Assembly: GCA_027487555.1 (NCBI GenBank)
Contig: JAIYDI010000048.1
Coordinates: 1 to 64,000, forward strand
DNA length: 64,000 nucleotides
Reading direction: 5' to 3'
DNA from: Hyphomicrobiales bacterium
Lineage (GTDB): Bacteria; Pseudomonadota; Alphaproteobacteria; Rhizobiales; Devosiaceae
The notes under the pieces are model-generated. The model was not told the DNA's origin and searched no databases. It saw nothing but the letters and a program-made list of their open reading frames with translations. Position numbers and translations under genes: made by a program. Position 1 is the stretch's first letter. Each line of letters starts with the position of its first letter. Positions 6,465-16,704 of the stretch are shown piece by piece.

Positions 6465-9164
6465 TCAGGCCACGAGCGAGCGGAGCACATACTGCAAAAT
6501 GCCGCCGTGCTTGTAGTACTCGATCTCGTCGAGCGTATCGATGCGGCACAGCACCGGCACCGAGCGGGTCGAGCCGTCGGCAGCGGTGATGTCGACCAGC
6601 ATCTTCTGGCGCGGGGAAACTTCGGTGATGCCGCGGATGGTGACGCTCTCGTCGCCCTTCAGCCCGAGGGTCTGCCAGGACGTGCCGTCCTCGAACTGCA
6701 GCGGCAGGATGCCCATGCCGACGAGGTTCGAGCGGTGGATGCGCTCATAGCTCTGCGCGATCACGGCTTTGACGCCGAGGAGCTTGGTGCCCTTGGCCGC
6801 CCAGTCACGCGAGGAGCCATTGCCGTATTCGATGCCGGCGAACACCACCAGCGGCGTGCCCTCGGCCTTGTAGCGCATGGCCGCGTCGTAGATGAATTCC
6901 TTCCTGGCATCGGGGTAGTAGACGGTCCAGCCACCTTCCACCACGTTGCCCGCGTCGTCCTTCACCATGAAGTTCTTGATGCGGATATTGGCAAACGTGC
7001 CGCGCATCATGATCTCGTGGTTGCCGCGGCGCGTGCCGTACTGGTTGAAGTCGGCCGGCTTCACCTGCCGCTCGAGCAGATACTGGCCGGCCGGGCTCGC
7101 CGCCTTGATCGAACCGGCCGGGGAGATATGGTCGGTGGTGATCTTGTCGCCGAAGAGCCCGAGGATCCGCGCGCCCACCACGTCGGTCACCGGATCCGGC
7201 GTCGCGGTGATGCCGTCGAAATAGGGCGGGTTCTGCACATAGGTCGACGAGCTGTTCCAGCCATAGGTCTGGCCAGAACCGGCCTCGACCGCCTGCCAGC
7301 GCTCATCGCCCTTGAACACGTCGGCGTACTTCTCACGGTACATCGTGGCGGTGATGTAGGTGTTGACGAAGTCGGCGACCTCCTTGTTCGAGGGCCAGAT
7401 GTCCTTCAGGTACACCGGCTGCCCGTCCGAACCCGTGCCGAGCGGCTGGGTCGAGAGGTCGAGCTGCACCGAGCCCGCCAGCGCATAGGCGACCACCAAC
7501 GGCGGGCTGGCGAGATAGTTCGCCTGCACGTCGGGCGACACGCGGCCTTCGAAATTGCGGTTGCCCGAGAGCACGGCCGCCGCGATCACGCCATTGTCGT
7601 TGATCGCCTTCGAGATCGGCGCATCGAGCGGGCCGGAATTGCCGATACAGGTGGTGCAGCCGAAGCCCACGAGGTTGAACCCGAGCGCATCGAGGTCGCC
7701 CTGCAGGCCGGATTTCGCCAGGTATTCCGACACAACCTGCGAGCCGGGCGCGAGCGAGGTCTTCACCCATGGCTTCGACTTGAGGCCCTTTTTGACCGCG
7801 TTGCGGGCGACGAGGCCCGCGGCGATCAGCACATAGGGGTTGGAGGTATTGGTGCACGAGGTGATCGCGGCGATCACCACGTCGCCATGGCCGATATCGA
7901 AGTTCTTGCCCTCGACCTTGTAGCGCGAGGCGATGTCGGCGATCTTCTTGTACTCGTTTTCCATCGCGGTGATGAAGCCGGTGCGCGCATCGGTCAGCGA
8001 GACGCGGCCTTCCGGACGCTTCGGGCCGGCGAGCGAGGGCACCACGGTCGAGAGGTCGAGTTCCAGCGTATCGGTGAACACCGGGTCGGGCGTCGCATCG
8101 GTGTGGAACATGCCCTGCGCCTTGGTATAGGCGTCCACTAGCGCCACGCGGTCCTCGGCGCGGCCGGAGAGATTGAGATAGGCCAGCGTCTCGTCATCCA
8201 CCGGGAAGAAGCCGCAGGTGGCGCCATATTCGGGGCCCATATTGCCGATGGTCGCACGGTCGGCGAGCGGCATGGACGAAATGCCCGGGCCGTAGAACTC
8301 GACGAACTTGCCGACAACGCCCTTCTTGCGCAGCATCTGCGTCACGGTCAGCACCAGGTCGGTGGCCGTCACGCCTTCATTCAGCTTGCCGACAATGCGG
8401 AAGCCGACGACTTCGGGGATCAGCATGGAGACCGGCTGGCCGAGCATGGCCGCCTCGGCTTCGATGCCGCCCACGCCCCAGCCGAGCACGGAGAGGCCGT
8501 TGACCATGGTGGTGTGGCTGTCGGTGCCAACGCAGGTATCAGGGTAGGCGATTGTCTCGCCGTCCTCGGTCTTGGTCCACACGGTCTGCGCCAGGTACTC
8601 GAGGTTCACCTGGTGGCAGATGCCGGTGCCGGGGGGCACGACGCGGAAATTGTCGAAGGCGTTCTGGCCCCACTTGAGGAAGTTGTAGCGCTCGCCGTTC
8701 TGCTCGTATTCGCGCTCGACATTCTGGCTCAGCGACAGCGGCGTGCCGTAATAGTCCACCACCACCGAGTGGTCGATCACGAGGTCGACCGGCACCAGCG
8801 GGTTGATCTTTTCCGGGTCACCGCCCAGGGTCTTCATGCCATCGCGCATCGCGGCGAGGTCCACCACGGCGGGCACGCCGGTGAAGTCCTGCATCAGCAC
8901 GCGGGCGGGGCGATAGGCGATTTCCTTGTCCACCTTGCCGCGATTGACCAGCCATTCGGCCACCGCGCGGATGTCGTCGGCGGTTACCGAGCGCCCGTCC
9001 TCGAAGCGCAGCAGGTTCTCGAGCACGACCTTCAGCGAGTTCGGCAGCTGGGAGACACCGGCCAGGCCGTTCTGCTCGGCCAGCGGGATAGAAAAATAGG
9101 TGTACGTCTTGCTGCCCACCGTGAGGGTGGTCTTGCACTTGAAGCTGTCGAGGGATGTCGTCAC
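6465..9164 (-). CDS. acnA: aconitate hydratase AcnA
   Basis: An 899-residue aconitase of the AcnA/IRP1 type, interconverting citrate and isocitrate in the TCA cycle. The [4Fe-4S] ligand region is intact: SCTNTSNPYV in the middle and FGCTTCIGNSGPL about 65 residues later. The swivel-domain active-site segment YGNGSSRDWAAKG is present near the C-terminus. The start is a GTG at 9164 (MTTSLDSFKCKTTL at the N-terminus) with GAAGG about 8 nt upstream; the frame is open to 9275 but the extra residues are proline- and arginine-rich and unlikely. It is divergent from ccmA, a gene order common in Hyphomicrobiales. Confidence 0.97.
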   Translation of the reverse strand: MTTSLDSFKCKTTLTVGSKTYTYFSIPLAEQNGLAGVSQLPNSLKVVLENLLRFEDGRSVTADDIRAVAEWLVNRGKVDKEIAYRPARVLMQDFTGVPAVVDLAAMRDGMKTLGGDPEKINPLVPVDLVIDHSVVVDYYGTPLSLSQNVEREYEQNGERYNFLKWGQNAFDNFRVVPPGTGICHQVNLEYLAQTVWTKTEDGETIAYPDTCVGTDSHTTMVNGLSVLGWGVGGIEAEAAMLGQPVSMLIPEVVGFRIVGKLNEGVTATDLVLTVTQMLRKKGVVGKFVEFYGPGISSMPLADRATIGNMGPEYGATCGFFPVDDETLAYLNLSGRAEDRVALVDAYTKAQGMFHTDATPDPVFTDTLELDLSTVVPSLAGPKRPEGRVSLTDARTGFITAMENEYKKIADIASRYKVEGKNFDIGHGDVVIAAITSCTNTSNPYVLIAAGLVARNAVKKGLKSKPWVKTSLAPGSQVVSEYLAKSGLQGDLDALGFNLVGFGCTTCIGNSGPLDAPISKAINDNGVIAAAVLSGNRNFEGRVSPDVQANYLASPPLVVAYALAGSVQLDLSTQPLGTGSDGQPVYLKDIWPSNKEVADFVNTYITATMYREKYADVFKGDERWQAVEAGSGQTYGWNSSSTYVQNPPYFDGITATPDPVTDVVGARILGLFGDKITTDHISPAGSIKAASPAGQYLLERQVKPADFNQYGTRRGNHEIMMRGTFANIRIKNFMVKDDAGNVVEGGWTVYYPDARKEFIYDAAMRYKAEGTPLVVFAGIEYGNGSSRDWAAKGTKLLGVKAVIAQSYERIHRSNLVGMGILPLQFEDGTSWQTLGLKGDESVTIRGITEVSPRQKMLVDITAADGSTRSVPVLCRIDTLDEIEYYKHGGILQYVLRSLVA

Positions 9165-9345
9165 GGTGTCGCCTTCACGCGCTGGTGTTGCAAGGCGCCG
9201 CCTCGGCCCTGACGCGGGTACCGGCGAGGGTCCGTGTGACCGGGGGGCATCTGGGATTGGCTGGAAGAGTTCCAATCTAGCGCCGCTTATAGAGAAACAA
9301 GTTCGCGCTTGCCAGTACCAGCATGGCTACCTTACGCAGTTCCCG

Positions 9346-9960
9346 ATGGTGAGGGAAAACGCTTTGGAAACGCCGGTGCTGTCGGCCGAGGGGCTCGCGG
9401 TGATGCGCGGCGAAAAGCTGCTGTTCTCCGGGCTCGGCTTCGCCGTCGGGGCGGGCGAGGCCCTGCTCGTGCGGGGCCCCAATGGCGTCGGCAAATCCAC
9501 CCTGCTGCTCACCCTGCTGCGCGTCGTGCGACCGCTCGCCGGGGCGGTCTCCGGTCTCGGGCCTACTGAGATGCACCATATCGGCTACCAGCATGGGCTC
9601 AAGGGTCGGCTCAGCGTCATCGAGAATCTCCGCTTCTGGAAGCAGCTCGGCGGCGGCACCGGGCTTGCCCCCGAAGCAGCGCTTGCCGAGGTCGGCATTG
9701 CTGCCCTTTCACCGCTCGAAGCGGGCTTTCTCTCGTCTGGTCAACTCCGGCGACTCTCCCTGGCCCGGCTGCTCGTCAGCGAGCGGGCCCTGTGGCTCCT
9801 CGATGAGCCGAGCGCGGCGCTGGACACTGAAGGCGAAGCACTGCTCGGCCGCCTCATCGATCGCCATCGCGAAAGCGGCGGCGCGGCGATCATCGCCACC
9901 CATCACGATCTGCCGCTTGCCGTCGCCCCGCGCACGCTCGTGCTGGTGGCGGCATCATGA
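9346..9960 (+). CDS. ccmA: heme exporter ATP-binding protein CcmA
   Basis: A 204-residue ABC ATPase of cytochrome c maturation. Walker A is GPNGVGKST, the ABC signature reads LSSGQLRRLSLARLL and Walker B is LWLLDEPSAALD. With CcmB and CcmC it drives release of holo-CcmE, supplying heme to periplasmic apocytochromes c. The start is probably the ATG at 9346; a TTG at 9364 preceded by GAGGGA is an alternative and would remove six residues. It overlaps ccmB by 4 bp (ATGA). Confidence 0.93.
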   Translation: MVRENALETPVLSAEGLAVMRGEKLLFSGLGFAVGAGEALLVRGPNGVGKSTLLLTLLRVVRPLAGAVSGLGPTEMHHIGYQHGLKGRLSVIENLRFWKQLGGGTGLAPEAALAEVGIAALSPLEAGFLSSGQLRRLSLARLLVSERALWLLDEPSAALDTEGEALLGRLIDRHRESGGAAIIATHHDLPLAVAPRTLVLVAAS

Positions 9961-10610
9961 GCGCCTTCCTCGCCGTCATCGGGCGCGAGTTGCGCCTCGC
10001 CGTCCGCGCCGGCGGCGAAGCGCTGACGCTGGTGCTGTTCTTCGTCATGGTCGGGGTCATCGTGCCCTTCGCCATCGGACCCGACCGGCCGCAGCTCATG
10101 CGGCTTTCAACAGGCATCGTCTGGATCGCGGCCTTCCTCTCCATGCTGCTCGGGCTCGACCGGCTGTTCCGCGCCGACGATGAGGATGGCTCGTTGCTCC
10201 TGTTCACCACCTCGGCGCTGCCGCTCGAGGCCATCGTTGCCGCAAAATTGATCGCGCATTGGCTCGTCACCGCGCTGCCGCTCTTGCTCGCGACCCCGAT
10301 CCTTGCCCTGCTGCTCTCCATGACCATGGAGCAATGGACAAAGACCCTGCTGGCACTGCTGTGCGGAACGCCTGCGCTCACCGGCTTCGGCGCCATCGGC
10401 GCCGCTGTCACTGTGGGTCTCAGGCGCGGCGGGCTGATCGCGCCGGTGCTGATCCTGCCGCTGGCCATCCCCGTGATGATCTTCGGGGTCGGGTCGGCCG
10501 ATCCGCTCGCGGGCAATGGCGCGACACTGTTCCTCATTGCCCTGAGCCTTGTTGTTGCGGTCTTTGCTCCGTTCGCGGCGGCGCTTGCCTTGCGTTCGGC
10601 CTCGGAATAG
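9957..10610 (+). CDS. ccmB: heme exporter membrane protein CcmB
   Basis: A 217-residue integral membrane protein with six hydrophobic segments, of the CcmB family. The N-terminal FLAVIGRELRLAVRAGGEAL and RLFRADDEDGSLLLF are conserved landmarks. It is the permease partner of CcmA and interacts with CcmC. The start codon overlaps the ccmA stop, so the two are coupled. Confidence 0.93.
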   Translation: MSAFLAVIGRELRLAVRAGGEALTLVLFFVMVGVIVPFAIGPDRPQLMRLSTGIVWIAAFLSMLLGLDRLFRADDEDGSLLLFTTSALPLEAIVAAKLIAHWLVTALPLLLATPILALLLSMTMEQWTKTLLALLCGTPALTGFGAIGAAVTVGLRRGGLIAPVLILPLAIPVMIFGVGSADPLAGNGATLFLIALSLVVAVFAPFAAALALRSASE

Positions 10611-10635
10611 AGCGGGTTTGAGCGAGGTTTCTCCT

Positions 10636-11424
10636 ATGAGCGTCACCCCAGACACCAAACCGGCCCTCAAGCCACTAAAGCAGCCCAACTGGTTCAGCCG
10701 GCTGGCCCATCCCGGGCAGTTCCTCGTCTGGTCGCGGTACCTGATCTGGCCGCTCGCTATCATCAGCGCCGTACTCTTCGCGGTCGGTCTGTGGTTCAGC
10801 TTCTTCAACTCGCCGGACGACTACCAGATGGGCGATATGGTGCGTGTGATGTATGTCCACGTGCCCAATGCCTGGCTCAGCCAGTTCGTCTATGCCCTGA
10901 TGGCCGCGTCCGCGCTCGGTACGCTGGTGTGGCGGCATCCGCTCGCCGATGTCGCCAACAAGGCTGCTGCCCCGCTCGGCGCCGTGTTCACAGCACTGGC
11001 GCTCTATACCGGCGCGCTTTGGGGGCGGCCAACCTGGGGCACCTTCTGGGAATGGGATGGTCGCATGACCTCGACGCTGGTGCTGCTGCTCATCTATCTC
11101 GGCATCATCGCGCTCTGGCGCGCCTTCGACGATCAGCTGAAAGCCGGTCGCATCATCGCCATTGTCACGCTGGTCGGCGCGCTCAACATCCCCGTCATCA
11201 AGTTCTCGGTCGACTGGTGGAATACGCTGCACCAGCCGGCAAGCGTGTTCACCGCCAGCGGCCCCAGGATGCCGATGTCGCTTCTCACTCCGCTGCTCAT
11301 CATGACGCTCGCGTTCACCGCGCTGTTCGGCCTGCTGCAGGTCGTCCGCATGCGCACCGAGATTCTGCGCCGTCGCGCCGACAGTCTCAGCCGGCAGGCC
11401 GCGCTCCAGGGAGGCGGCGCATGA
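10636..11424 (+). CDS. ccmC: heme-handling protein CcmC
   Basis: A 262-residue six-helix inner-membrane protein. The tryptophan-rich heme-handling loop is GRPTWGTFWEWDGRMTSTLV, the WWD motif, flanked by periplasmic histidines in MYVHVPNAWLS and NTLHQPASV that ligate heme. CcmC loads heme onto CcmE. The ATG at 10636 has TTTCTCCT-type spacing only and no strong Shine-Dalgarno; the longer frame from 10549 overlaps ccmB and is rejected. It overlaps ccmD by 4 bp. Confidence 0.95.
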   Translation: MSVTPDTKPALKPLKQPNWFSRLAHPGQFLVWSRYLIWPLAIISAVLFAVGLWFSFFNSPDDYQMGDMVRVMYVHVPNAWLSQFVYALMAASALGTLVWRHPLADVANKAAAPLGAVFTALALYTGALWGRPTWGTFWEWDGRMTSTLVLLLIYLGIIALWRAFDDQLKAGRIIAIVTLVGALNIPVIKFSVDWWNTLHQPASVFTASGPRMPMSLLTPLLIMTLAFTALFGLLQVVRMRTEILRRRADSLSRQAALQGGGA

Positions 11425-11594
11425 TCGGCGACGGCGCGCATGTCGAGTTCATTGCCTGGGCCTATGCCGGCGTTGCCGTGCTGACCCTTGGGCTCATCGG
11501 ATATGTTGTGTGGGACCTCTCGCGGGTGAAGGCGCGCCTTGCCGCTCTCGACAAGGCCGGCATCCGCCGCCGGTCCGAGAGGGACGCGCAGTGA
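11421..11594 (+). CDS. ccmD: heme exporter small protein CcmD
   Basis: A 57-residue protein with one transmembrane helix (FIAWAYAGVAVLTLGLIGYV), followed by a basic, charged tail (SRVKARLAALDKAGIRRRSE). This is the normal size and layout of CcmD, which helps release heme-loaded CcmE from the CcmABC complex. It starts inside ccmC (ATGA overlap) and ends inside ccmG (GTGA overlap). Confidence 0.9.
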   Translation: MIGDGAHVEFIAWAYAGVAVLTLGLIGYVVWDLSRVKARLAALDKAGIRRRSERDAQ

Positions 11595-12151
11595 ACGGCA
11601 GCAAGCTCTTCCGCGGTCTGCTGGTTCTCGCGCCGCTTATCATCTTTGCCGGCCTCGTCGCGATCTTCGCCCTCAACATCAACCGCGATCCGAGCCTCGT
11701 CCGCTCTGTGCTGATCAACAAGCCGGCCCCGCAATTCGCCCTCAAGGCCGTCCAGGGCACCGATCGCGAGGGGTTCGACACCGCTTCGCTCCAGGGCGCG
11801 GTCACCGTGGTCAATGTCTTTGCCAGCTGGTGCATCCCCTGCCGTGACGAACATCCGCTGCTGACCGCGCTCAAGTCCGAAAGCGGCGTCCGCCTGTTCG
11901 GCATCAACCAGCGCGATCAGGCCGACAACGCGGTGAAGTTCCTCACCGAGCTTGGCAATCCATATGACCGCATCGGAGCGGATAGCGACAACCGCGTCTC
12001 GATCGACTGGGGCGTCTATGGCGTGCCGGAGACGTTCGTCGTCAATGCCAAGGGTGTTATCACCTTCAAGCATGTAGGCCCGATGACGGCGGAGTCCTTG
12101 GAGAAGGACGTCCTCCCCGCCATCGAGAGGGCCAAGTCCGACGCGAGTTGA
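11591..12151 (+). CDS. ccmG: thiol:disulfide interchange protein CcmG/DsbE
   Basis: A 186-residue membrane-anchored thioredoxin-like protein. An N-terminal helix (GLLVLAPLIIFAGLVAIFAL) anchors it in the inner membrane; the active site is WCIPCRDEHP near residue 79, and YGVPETFVV provides the cis-proline. It keeps apocytochrome c cysteines reduced for heme ligation. The start is GTG at 11591, overlapping the ccmD stop. CcmE, CcmF, CcmH and CcmI are absent from this operon; in Hyphomicrobiales they usually lie in a separate cluster. Confidence 0.92.
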   Translation: MNGSKLFRGLLVLAPLIIFAGLVAIFALNINRDPSLVRSVLINKPAPQFALKAVQGTDREGFDTASLQGAVTVVNVFASWCIPCRDEHPLLTALKSESGVRLFGINQRDQADNAVKFLTELGNPYDRIGADSDNRVSIDWGVYGVPETFVVNAKGVITFKHVGPMTAESLEKDVLPAIERAKSDAS

Positions 12152-12554
12152 GGTTTTTCCGACGGGGCTGAGGATTGCTCGGTGCCCTGTTGATAGAGGG
12201 CACAATCGGGCCACTCGCGCGGTGTCATCCCGACGTCGGCCGCGACCCATCCCGAGATCTCGCCGCAGCCGCGAGGTGGGTGTCGTAAGTCTTTACAGCT
12301 GGGCTCCACTCGGCGCCCTTCAGCTTCCGTTCATCAATATGGAGTGGACGTGGCAATCGGGTGCTGATCTGAGGCATGGAAGCCCATCAGCGGGCTGCGC
12401 AAGCCGCCCCGCACACCCCCCAATATCTTGAAATCACTGATATTTCGAAATCAATCCCCGCGCCCCCAACTCATGGCACAATGGGTTGGTGAAAGCGCTT
12501 GCAGGGGGAGATCCGGAACAGCAGACTGGGCGTTCATCTTGAGGTTCCTGACCC
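12152..12554. other. intergenic stretch between ccmG and yciB
   Basis: About 400 bp between convergent genes. No gene with credible features is visible. It contains GTCATCCCGAC-type sequence near 12224-12260, reminiscent of low-complexity intergenic repeats, and a perfect palindrome ATTTCGAAAT near 12440. No clear terminator for either gene was found. Confidence 0.4.
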
Positions 12555-13181
12555 TCAGGGCAAGGGGTCCATCGGCGGAATCGGGTCGACCTTGGCGTCC
12601 GGGTCGGGCGCGTATTTGCTGAGCAGCGGCAGCTGCGCCATCGAGAAGATGATGGTGATCGGCATGGTGCCCCACACCTTGAACGCCACCCAGGTATTGG
12701 TGTCGAACATGCGCCAGACGACCTCATTCAGCACTGCGAGGAAGATGAAGAACAGGCCCCAGCGCCAGGTCAGCACGGTCCAGCCCTCTGGCTTCAGCTT
12801 GTAGACCTCGCCGAACACATATTTGAGCAGCGACTGCTTGAAGAACAACCCGCCCAGCAGCGTCAACCCGAATAGGGAGTTCACGATGGTCGGCTTCATC
12901 TTGATGAAGGTGTCGTCCCGCAGAATCAACGTCAGCGCCCCGAAGATCAGCACCACCGCGCCGGTGACGAGCGGCATGACCGCGATTCGCTTCAGCAGGA
13001 CCCAGCTCAGGATGAGCGATATGACCATTGCGCCCATGAACCAGGCCGTGCCCACGAAGATGTCTTCGCGCGCGTTCATGATGAAGAAGACGATCAACGG
13101 TCCGATCTCGAGACCGATCTTGATGAGCTGCGGCCTAAGCTCGTCCCAGTTCACGTCCTGTTCGGCCTTGGTCTCGGTCAT
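12555..13181 (-). CDS. yciB: inner membrane-spanning protein YciB (septation protein A family)
   Basis: A 208-residue polytopic membrane protein with about five hydrophobic helices. [18 protein letters not shown] near the N-terminus and [19 protein letters not shown] near residue 140 are hallmarks of the YciB/IspA (septation protein A) family, linked to cell-envelope synthesis and division in other bacteria. It overlaps the upstream ftsY stop by 4 bp and is the last gene of the dapF-mtaB-ftsY-yciB unit, an order typical of Hyphomicrobiales. Confidence 0.9.
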   Translation of the reverse strand: MTETKAEQDVNWDELRPQLIKIGLEIGPLIVFFIMNAREDIFVGTAWFMGAMVISLILSWVLLKRIAVMPLVTGAVVLIFGALTLILRDDTFIKMKPTIVNSLFGLTLLGGLFFKQSLLKYVFGEVYKLKPEGWTVLTWRWGLFFIFLAVLNEVVWRMFDTNTWVAFKVWGTMPITIIFSMAQLPLLSKYAPDPDAKVDPIPPMDPLP

Positions 13182-14455
13182 TTCGCCTGTCCTACGATGG
13201 CGGCGGCGAAGTCCTCCGCATCGAATGCTTCCAGATTGTCGACGCCTTCGCCCACGCCGATGAAGTGCACCGGCATGCCGAATTTCCGCGCGATGGCGAC
13301 GAGGATGCCGCCGCGCGCCGTGCCGTCAAGCTTGGTCATCACGAGCCCAGTCACCCCGGCGCGCTTGCCGAATATCTCCACCTGGTTCAGCGCATTCTGC
13401 CCGGTGGTCGCATCAAGGGTCAGCAGCGTCGCATGCGGCGCCTCTGGCACGACCTTCTTGATGACGCGGATGATCTTTTCGAGCTCGCTCATCAGTTCGT
13501 CGCGGTTCTGCAGGCGGCCCGCGGTATCGATGATCAACAGGTCGGCGCCCTCGGCCTTTGCGCGCTCGACCGCCTCGAAGGCGAGGCCCGACGCGTCCGA
13601 ACCCGCCGGCTTGACGATCACCGGCGCGCCGGTGCGCTGTCCCCAGACCTGCAACTGCTCGATCGCAGCCGCACGGAACGTGTCGCCCGCCGCAAGCATC
13701 ACCTTTAGCCCCCGCTGCCGGTACAGGCTCGCGAGTTTGCCGATGGTTGTGGTCTTTCCCGAGCCATTCACCCCTACCATCAAAATCACGAAGGGGCTCT
13801 TCGTGCGGTCGAGCACCAGCGGCGCGGCCACCGGCGCCAGCACCTTGACGATCTCGCGCGACAGCACGTCGCGCACCTCGGCGTCGCTCACGTCGCGGTC
13901 GAAGCGCTCTCGTTTCAATGTCGCGGTAACGCTCGTCGCCATGTCGACACCGAAATCCGACTGGAGAAGGATGTCCTCAAGCTCGTCCAGCATCTGCTGG
14001 TCGAGCTTCTTCTTGGTGAACACTGCGGCAAGCGAGTTGCCGAGCTGGTCCGACGAACGCTTGAGCCCGGAGGCCAGCCGCTGGAACCAGTTGAGCTTCT
14101 TCGGGGGCCCGCCGGCAGCGGGCGGCTCCTGCCGCGCCGCCACGAAGCCGGGCGTCGCCTCGGGCGGTCCGGCCGGCGGTTCATGGCTCACCGCGCCAGG
14201 GCGCGAACCTATGTCCACCGCGTCTGAGACATTCTGCTCGATGGTTTCGCCAGCCTCATGCAGGGCTTCGGCGAGCGCGATTTCTTCGTCGGGCGGCAGC
14301 ACCAGCGGTGCGGCTTCGACCACTTCGTCGAGCACGATATCGGCTTGCAGGTTTTCGGCCACGCTGTGCTCGCGGGGTGTCGTGGATGCCGCCGGCTCCG
14401 GCGCATCACCGCCGCCGAACAGGCGCTGGAAGAGGCCCTTCTTTTTCTCGGTCAT
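13178..14455 (-). CDS. ftsY: signal recognition particle receptor FtsY
   Basis: A 425-residue SRP receptor GTPase that docks ribosome-SRP complexes at the inner membrane. The first 130 residues are an acidic, low-complexity A domain; the NG domain starts near [15 protein letters not shown]. GTPase motifs are G1 [16 protein letters not shown]3 DTAGR (in [12 protein letters not shown]), and G4 [10 protein letters not shown]; the closing [19 protein letters not shown] is conserved. It abuts mtaB without a gap and overlaps yciB by 4 bp. Confidence 0.96.
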   Translation of the reverse strand: MTEKKKGLFQRLFGGGDAPEPAASTTPREHSVAENLQADIVLDEVVEAAPLVLPPDEEIALAEALHEAGETIEQNVSDAVDIGSRPGAVSHEPPAGPPEATPGFVAARQEPPAAGGPPKKLNWFQRLASGLKRSSDQLGNSLAAVFTKKKLDQQMLDELEDILLQSDFGVDMATSVTATLKRERFDRDVSDAEVRDVLSREIVKVLAPVAAPLVLDRTKSPFVILMVGVNGSGKTTTIGKLASLYRQRGLKVMLAAGDTFRAAAIEQLQVWGQRTGAPVIVKPAGSDASGLAFEAVERAKAEGADLLIIDTAGRLQNRDELMSELEKIIRVIKKVVPEAPHATLLTLDATTGQNALNQVEIFGKRAGVTGLVMTKLDGTARGGILVAIARKFGMPVHFIGVGEGVDNLEAFDAEDFAAAIVGQAK

Positions 14456-15721
14456 TCAGGCGGCCGTCCTTATCGCTTCGCCGGTCAACCCAGCGGGTCC
14501 GGCGCCGGTCACCCGTACGCTGATGATGTCGCCCGGGCCATATCCGGGAACGGCTATCGGCAGGAAATGTTCAGTTCGCCCCGTGCCCGCCTTTTCGACC
14601 AGAACGGACTCGATCTCGCCAATGCGGGACTCTGCCCGCTTGAGGAACTGCTGGTCGCCCAGTTCGCGCAGGCGCACAGCGCGCGCCTTCGCCACGCTCT
14701 TGTCCACCTGCGGCATGCGCGCAGCCGGCGTGCCCGAGCGCGGGCTGAAGGGGAAGACATGCAGATAGGTCAGGTCCGCCTCGGTGACGATACGGTAGGT
14801 ATTCTCGGCCATCTCGTCGGTTTCCGTCGGAAAGCCGGTTATGATGTCTGCGCCCAACACCATGTCCGGCCTCAGGGTGCGGAGCTTTGCCACCACCTCC
14901 AGCGCCTCGGCGCGGGAATGCCGCCGCTTCATGCGCTTCAGGACCATGTCATCGCCCGACTGCAGCGACAAGTGCAGATGCGGCATCAGCCGCTTGTCCG
15001 ACTCAATAGCCTCGTAAAGCGCCGGGTCCGCCTCGATCGAATCGATCGAGGAAATCCTGAGGCGCGGCAGGTCCGGTACATGCTTGAGAATCTGCTGGGT
15101 CAGCTTGCCGAGGGTGGGTGTGCCGGGCAGGTCCGGGCCGTAACTGGTGATGTCGACGCCGCTCAGCACGACTTCCCGGTAGCCGTTGCCCACCAGCTTC
15201 CTGATCTGCTCGACCACGGCGCCCATAGGCACCGAGCGCGATGGCCCGCGGCCAAACGGAATGATGCAGAACGTGCAGCGGTGGTCGCAACCATTCTGCA
15301 CCTGCACGAAGGCGCGGGTGCGCCCGTCCATGGCGTCAATCAGGTGCGCGGCGGTTTCCCGCACGCTCATGATGTCGTTGACTTGCACCTTGTCGTTGAG
15401 CGGCACACCAAAAACAATCGGCTTGTAGCTTTCTGCCTTCATCTTGTCTTCGTTACCGATGACGAGGTCGACTTCGGCCATGTCGCCGAAGGTGCGCCCC
15501 TCGGTTTGCGCGGCGCAGCCGGTAACGATGATCCGCCGGCCAGGGTTATCGCGGCGCGCCTTGCGGATCGCCTGCTTCGCCTGCCGAACTGCCTCGGCCG
15601 TCACCGCGCACGTATTGACGATAAGGGCATCGGCGAGCCCAGCCTTCTCCGCCTCGGACTTGACCACTTCCGATTCATAGGCGTTCAGTCGGCAACCGAA
15701 GGTAAGTGTTTCGATCGCCAT
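14456..15721 (-). CDS. mtaB: tRNA t6A37 methylthiotransferase MtaB
   Basis: A 421-residue radical-SAM methylthiotransferase converting t6A37 to ms2t6A37 in ANN-decoding tRNAs. The N-terminal UPF0004 domain supplies cysteines in TFGCRLNAYES, VNTCAVTAEA and VTGCAAQ for one [4Fe-4S] cluster; the radical-SAM triad is in CDHRCTFCIIPFGRG. A TRAM-like C-terminal part follows (ESVLVEKAGTGRTEHFLPIA). The GCRLN and PFGRG variants point to the MtaB rather than the MiaB branch. It overlaps dapF by 1 nt (TGATG) and directly precedes ftsY. Confidence 0.93.
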   Translation of the reverse strand: MAIETLTFGCRLNAYESEVVKSEAEKAGLADALIVNTCAVTAEAVRQAKQAIRKARRDNPGRRIIVTGCAAQTEGRTFGDMAEVDLVIGNEDKMKAESYKPIVFGVPLNDKVQVNDIMSVRETAAHLIDAMDGRTRAFVQVQNGCDHRCTFCIIPFGRGPSRSVPMGAVVEQIRKLVGNGYREVVLSGVDITSYGPDLPGTPTLGKLTQQILKHVPDLPRLRISSIDSIEADPALYEAIESDKRLMPHLHLSLQSGDDMVLKRMKRRHSRAEALEVVAKLRTLRPDMVLGADIITGFPTETDEMAENTYRIVTEADLTYLHVFPFSPRSGTPAARMPQVDKSVAKARAVRLRELGDQQFLKRAESRIGEIESVLVEKAGTGRTEHFLPIAVPGYGPGDIISVRVTGAGPAGLTGEAIRTAA

Positions 15722-16608
15722 CAGGCGGCGTCCTCCGTTGCCCGCGTCCAGGAGCCGGTGACAGGGTCGAACTGGCCGGCGAACTCATGTTCTGTCGGGC
15801 CGGTAAGCAGCACGTGGTCGTCCGCCCGCCATTCGATTACCAGGTCGCCGCCGGGCAGGGTCACCGTCGCCTTGCGGCTGGTCCTGCCTGTGCGTGCAGC
15901 GTTCACCAACGCGGCGCACGCGGCTGTCCCGCAGGCGCGGGTCAGCCCGGCGCCACGCTCCCATGTGCGCAGGACGATATGATCCCGCGACATCACCAGC
16001 GCGATGGAAATGTTGGCGCGCTCCGGGAAGATCGGATGGTTCTCAAGCATTGGACCAAAGCGGTCGAGCGCATAGCTCCACACGTCGTCCTTTACCCAGA
16101 AGGTTGCGTGTGGGTTGCCCATCGAGGCAACCGAGGGGGTATGCAGCACCGGCGCATCGATCGGCCCGATCTGGAGCTCGATGCCTGTCGTGTCCGCAAA
16201 CGCCTCCGCCAGGGGGATCTCGTCCCAGCCGAAGCGCGGGCGGCCCATATCGACGGTGATCTGGCCATCTCCTTCGGCCTCGCCGAACAGGATCCCAGCG
16301 ACTGTTTCGAACGTGAAACGACTTTGGCCCGTCTCGTTGGCCAGCGCCTGGGTCACGCAACGCATGCCGTTGCCGCAGGCCTGGGCCCGCGACCCGTCGG
16401 AGTTGACGATTTCGATATAGTAGGCGGTGCCAGGCGTGCGTGCATCGTGAACCGCCATAACCTGATCGAACTTGGTCACCGGATCGGCATTGAGTGCGAT
16501 GGCCGCTGCGGCAGTCACGCGGTCTGCGCGGCCGCGCATATCGGCGACGATGATCTCGTTGCCAAGGCCGTTCATCTTCAGGAATGGCGCGGGAATGGTG
16601 TCGCTCAT
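15721..16608 (-). CDS. dapF: diaminopimelate epimerase DapF
   Basis: A 295-residue epimerase converting LL- to meso-diaminopimelate for lysine and peptidoglycan synthesis. The two catalytic cysteines are visible in [10 protein letters not shown] and in [14 protein letters not shown]. The N-terminus [19 protein letters not shown] is diagnostic. The ATG at 16608 is used; the frame continues upstream across the spacer to the tRNA gene and is not coding there. It is the first gene of the minus-strand unit dapF-mtaB-ftsY-yciB. Confidence 0.96.
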   Translation of the reverse strand: MSDTIPAPFLKMNGLGNEIIVADMRGRADRVTAAAAIALNADPVTKFDQVMAVHDARTPGTAYYIEIVNSDGSRAQACGNGMRCVTQALANETGQSRFTFETVAGILFGEAEGDGQITVDMGRPRFGWDEIPLAEAFADTTGIELQIGPIDAPVLHTPSVASMGNPHATFWVKDDVWSYALDRFGPMLENHPIFPERANISIALVMSRDHIVLRTWERGAGLTRACGTAACAALVNAARTGRTSRKATVTLPGGDLVIEWRADDHVLLTGPTEHEFAGQFDPVTGSWTRATEDAA

Positions 16609-16704
16609 GGCCTGGCCTTCAGTACAACGGCCTATATGGCGGATATGAGAGGGAATTGCCAGTGCACAGCGGTTGGGGATCTCTTGGCCACACTCGGTGG
16701 CCAT

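Noticed and set aside
13197..14768. Long plus-strand frames opposite ftsY and mtaB
   Set aside because: Low-complexity Ser/Pro/Ala/Arg shadows of well-identified minus-strand genes; the same holds for long plus-strand frames opposite acnA, addA, addB, the divL-like gene and ahcY.
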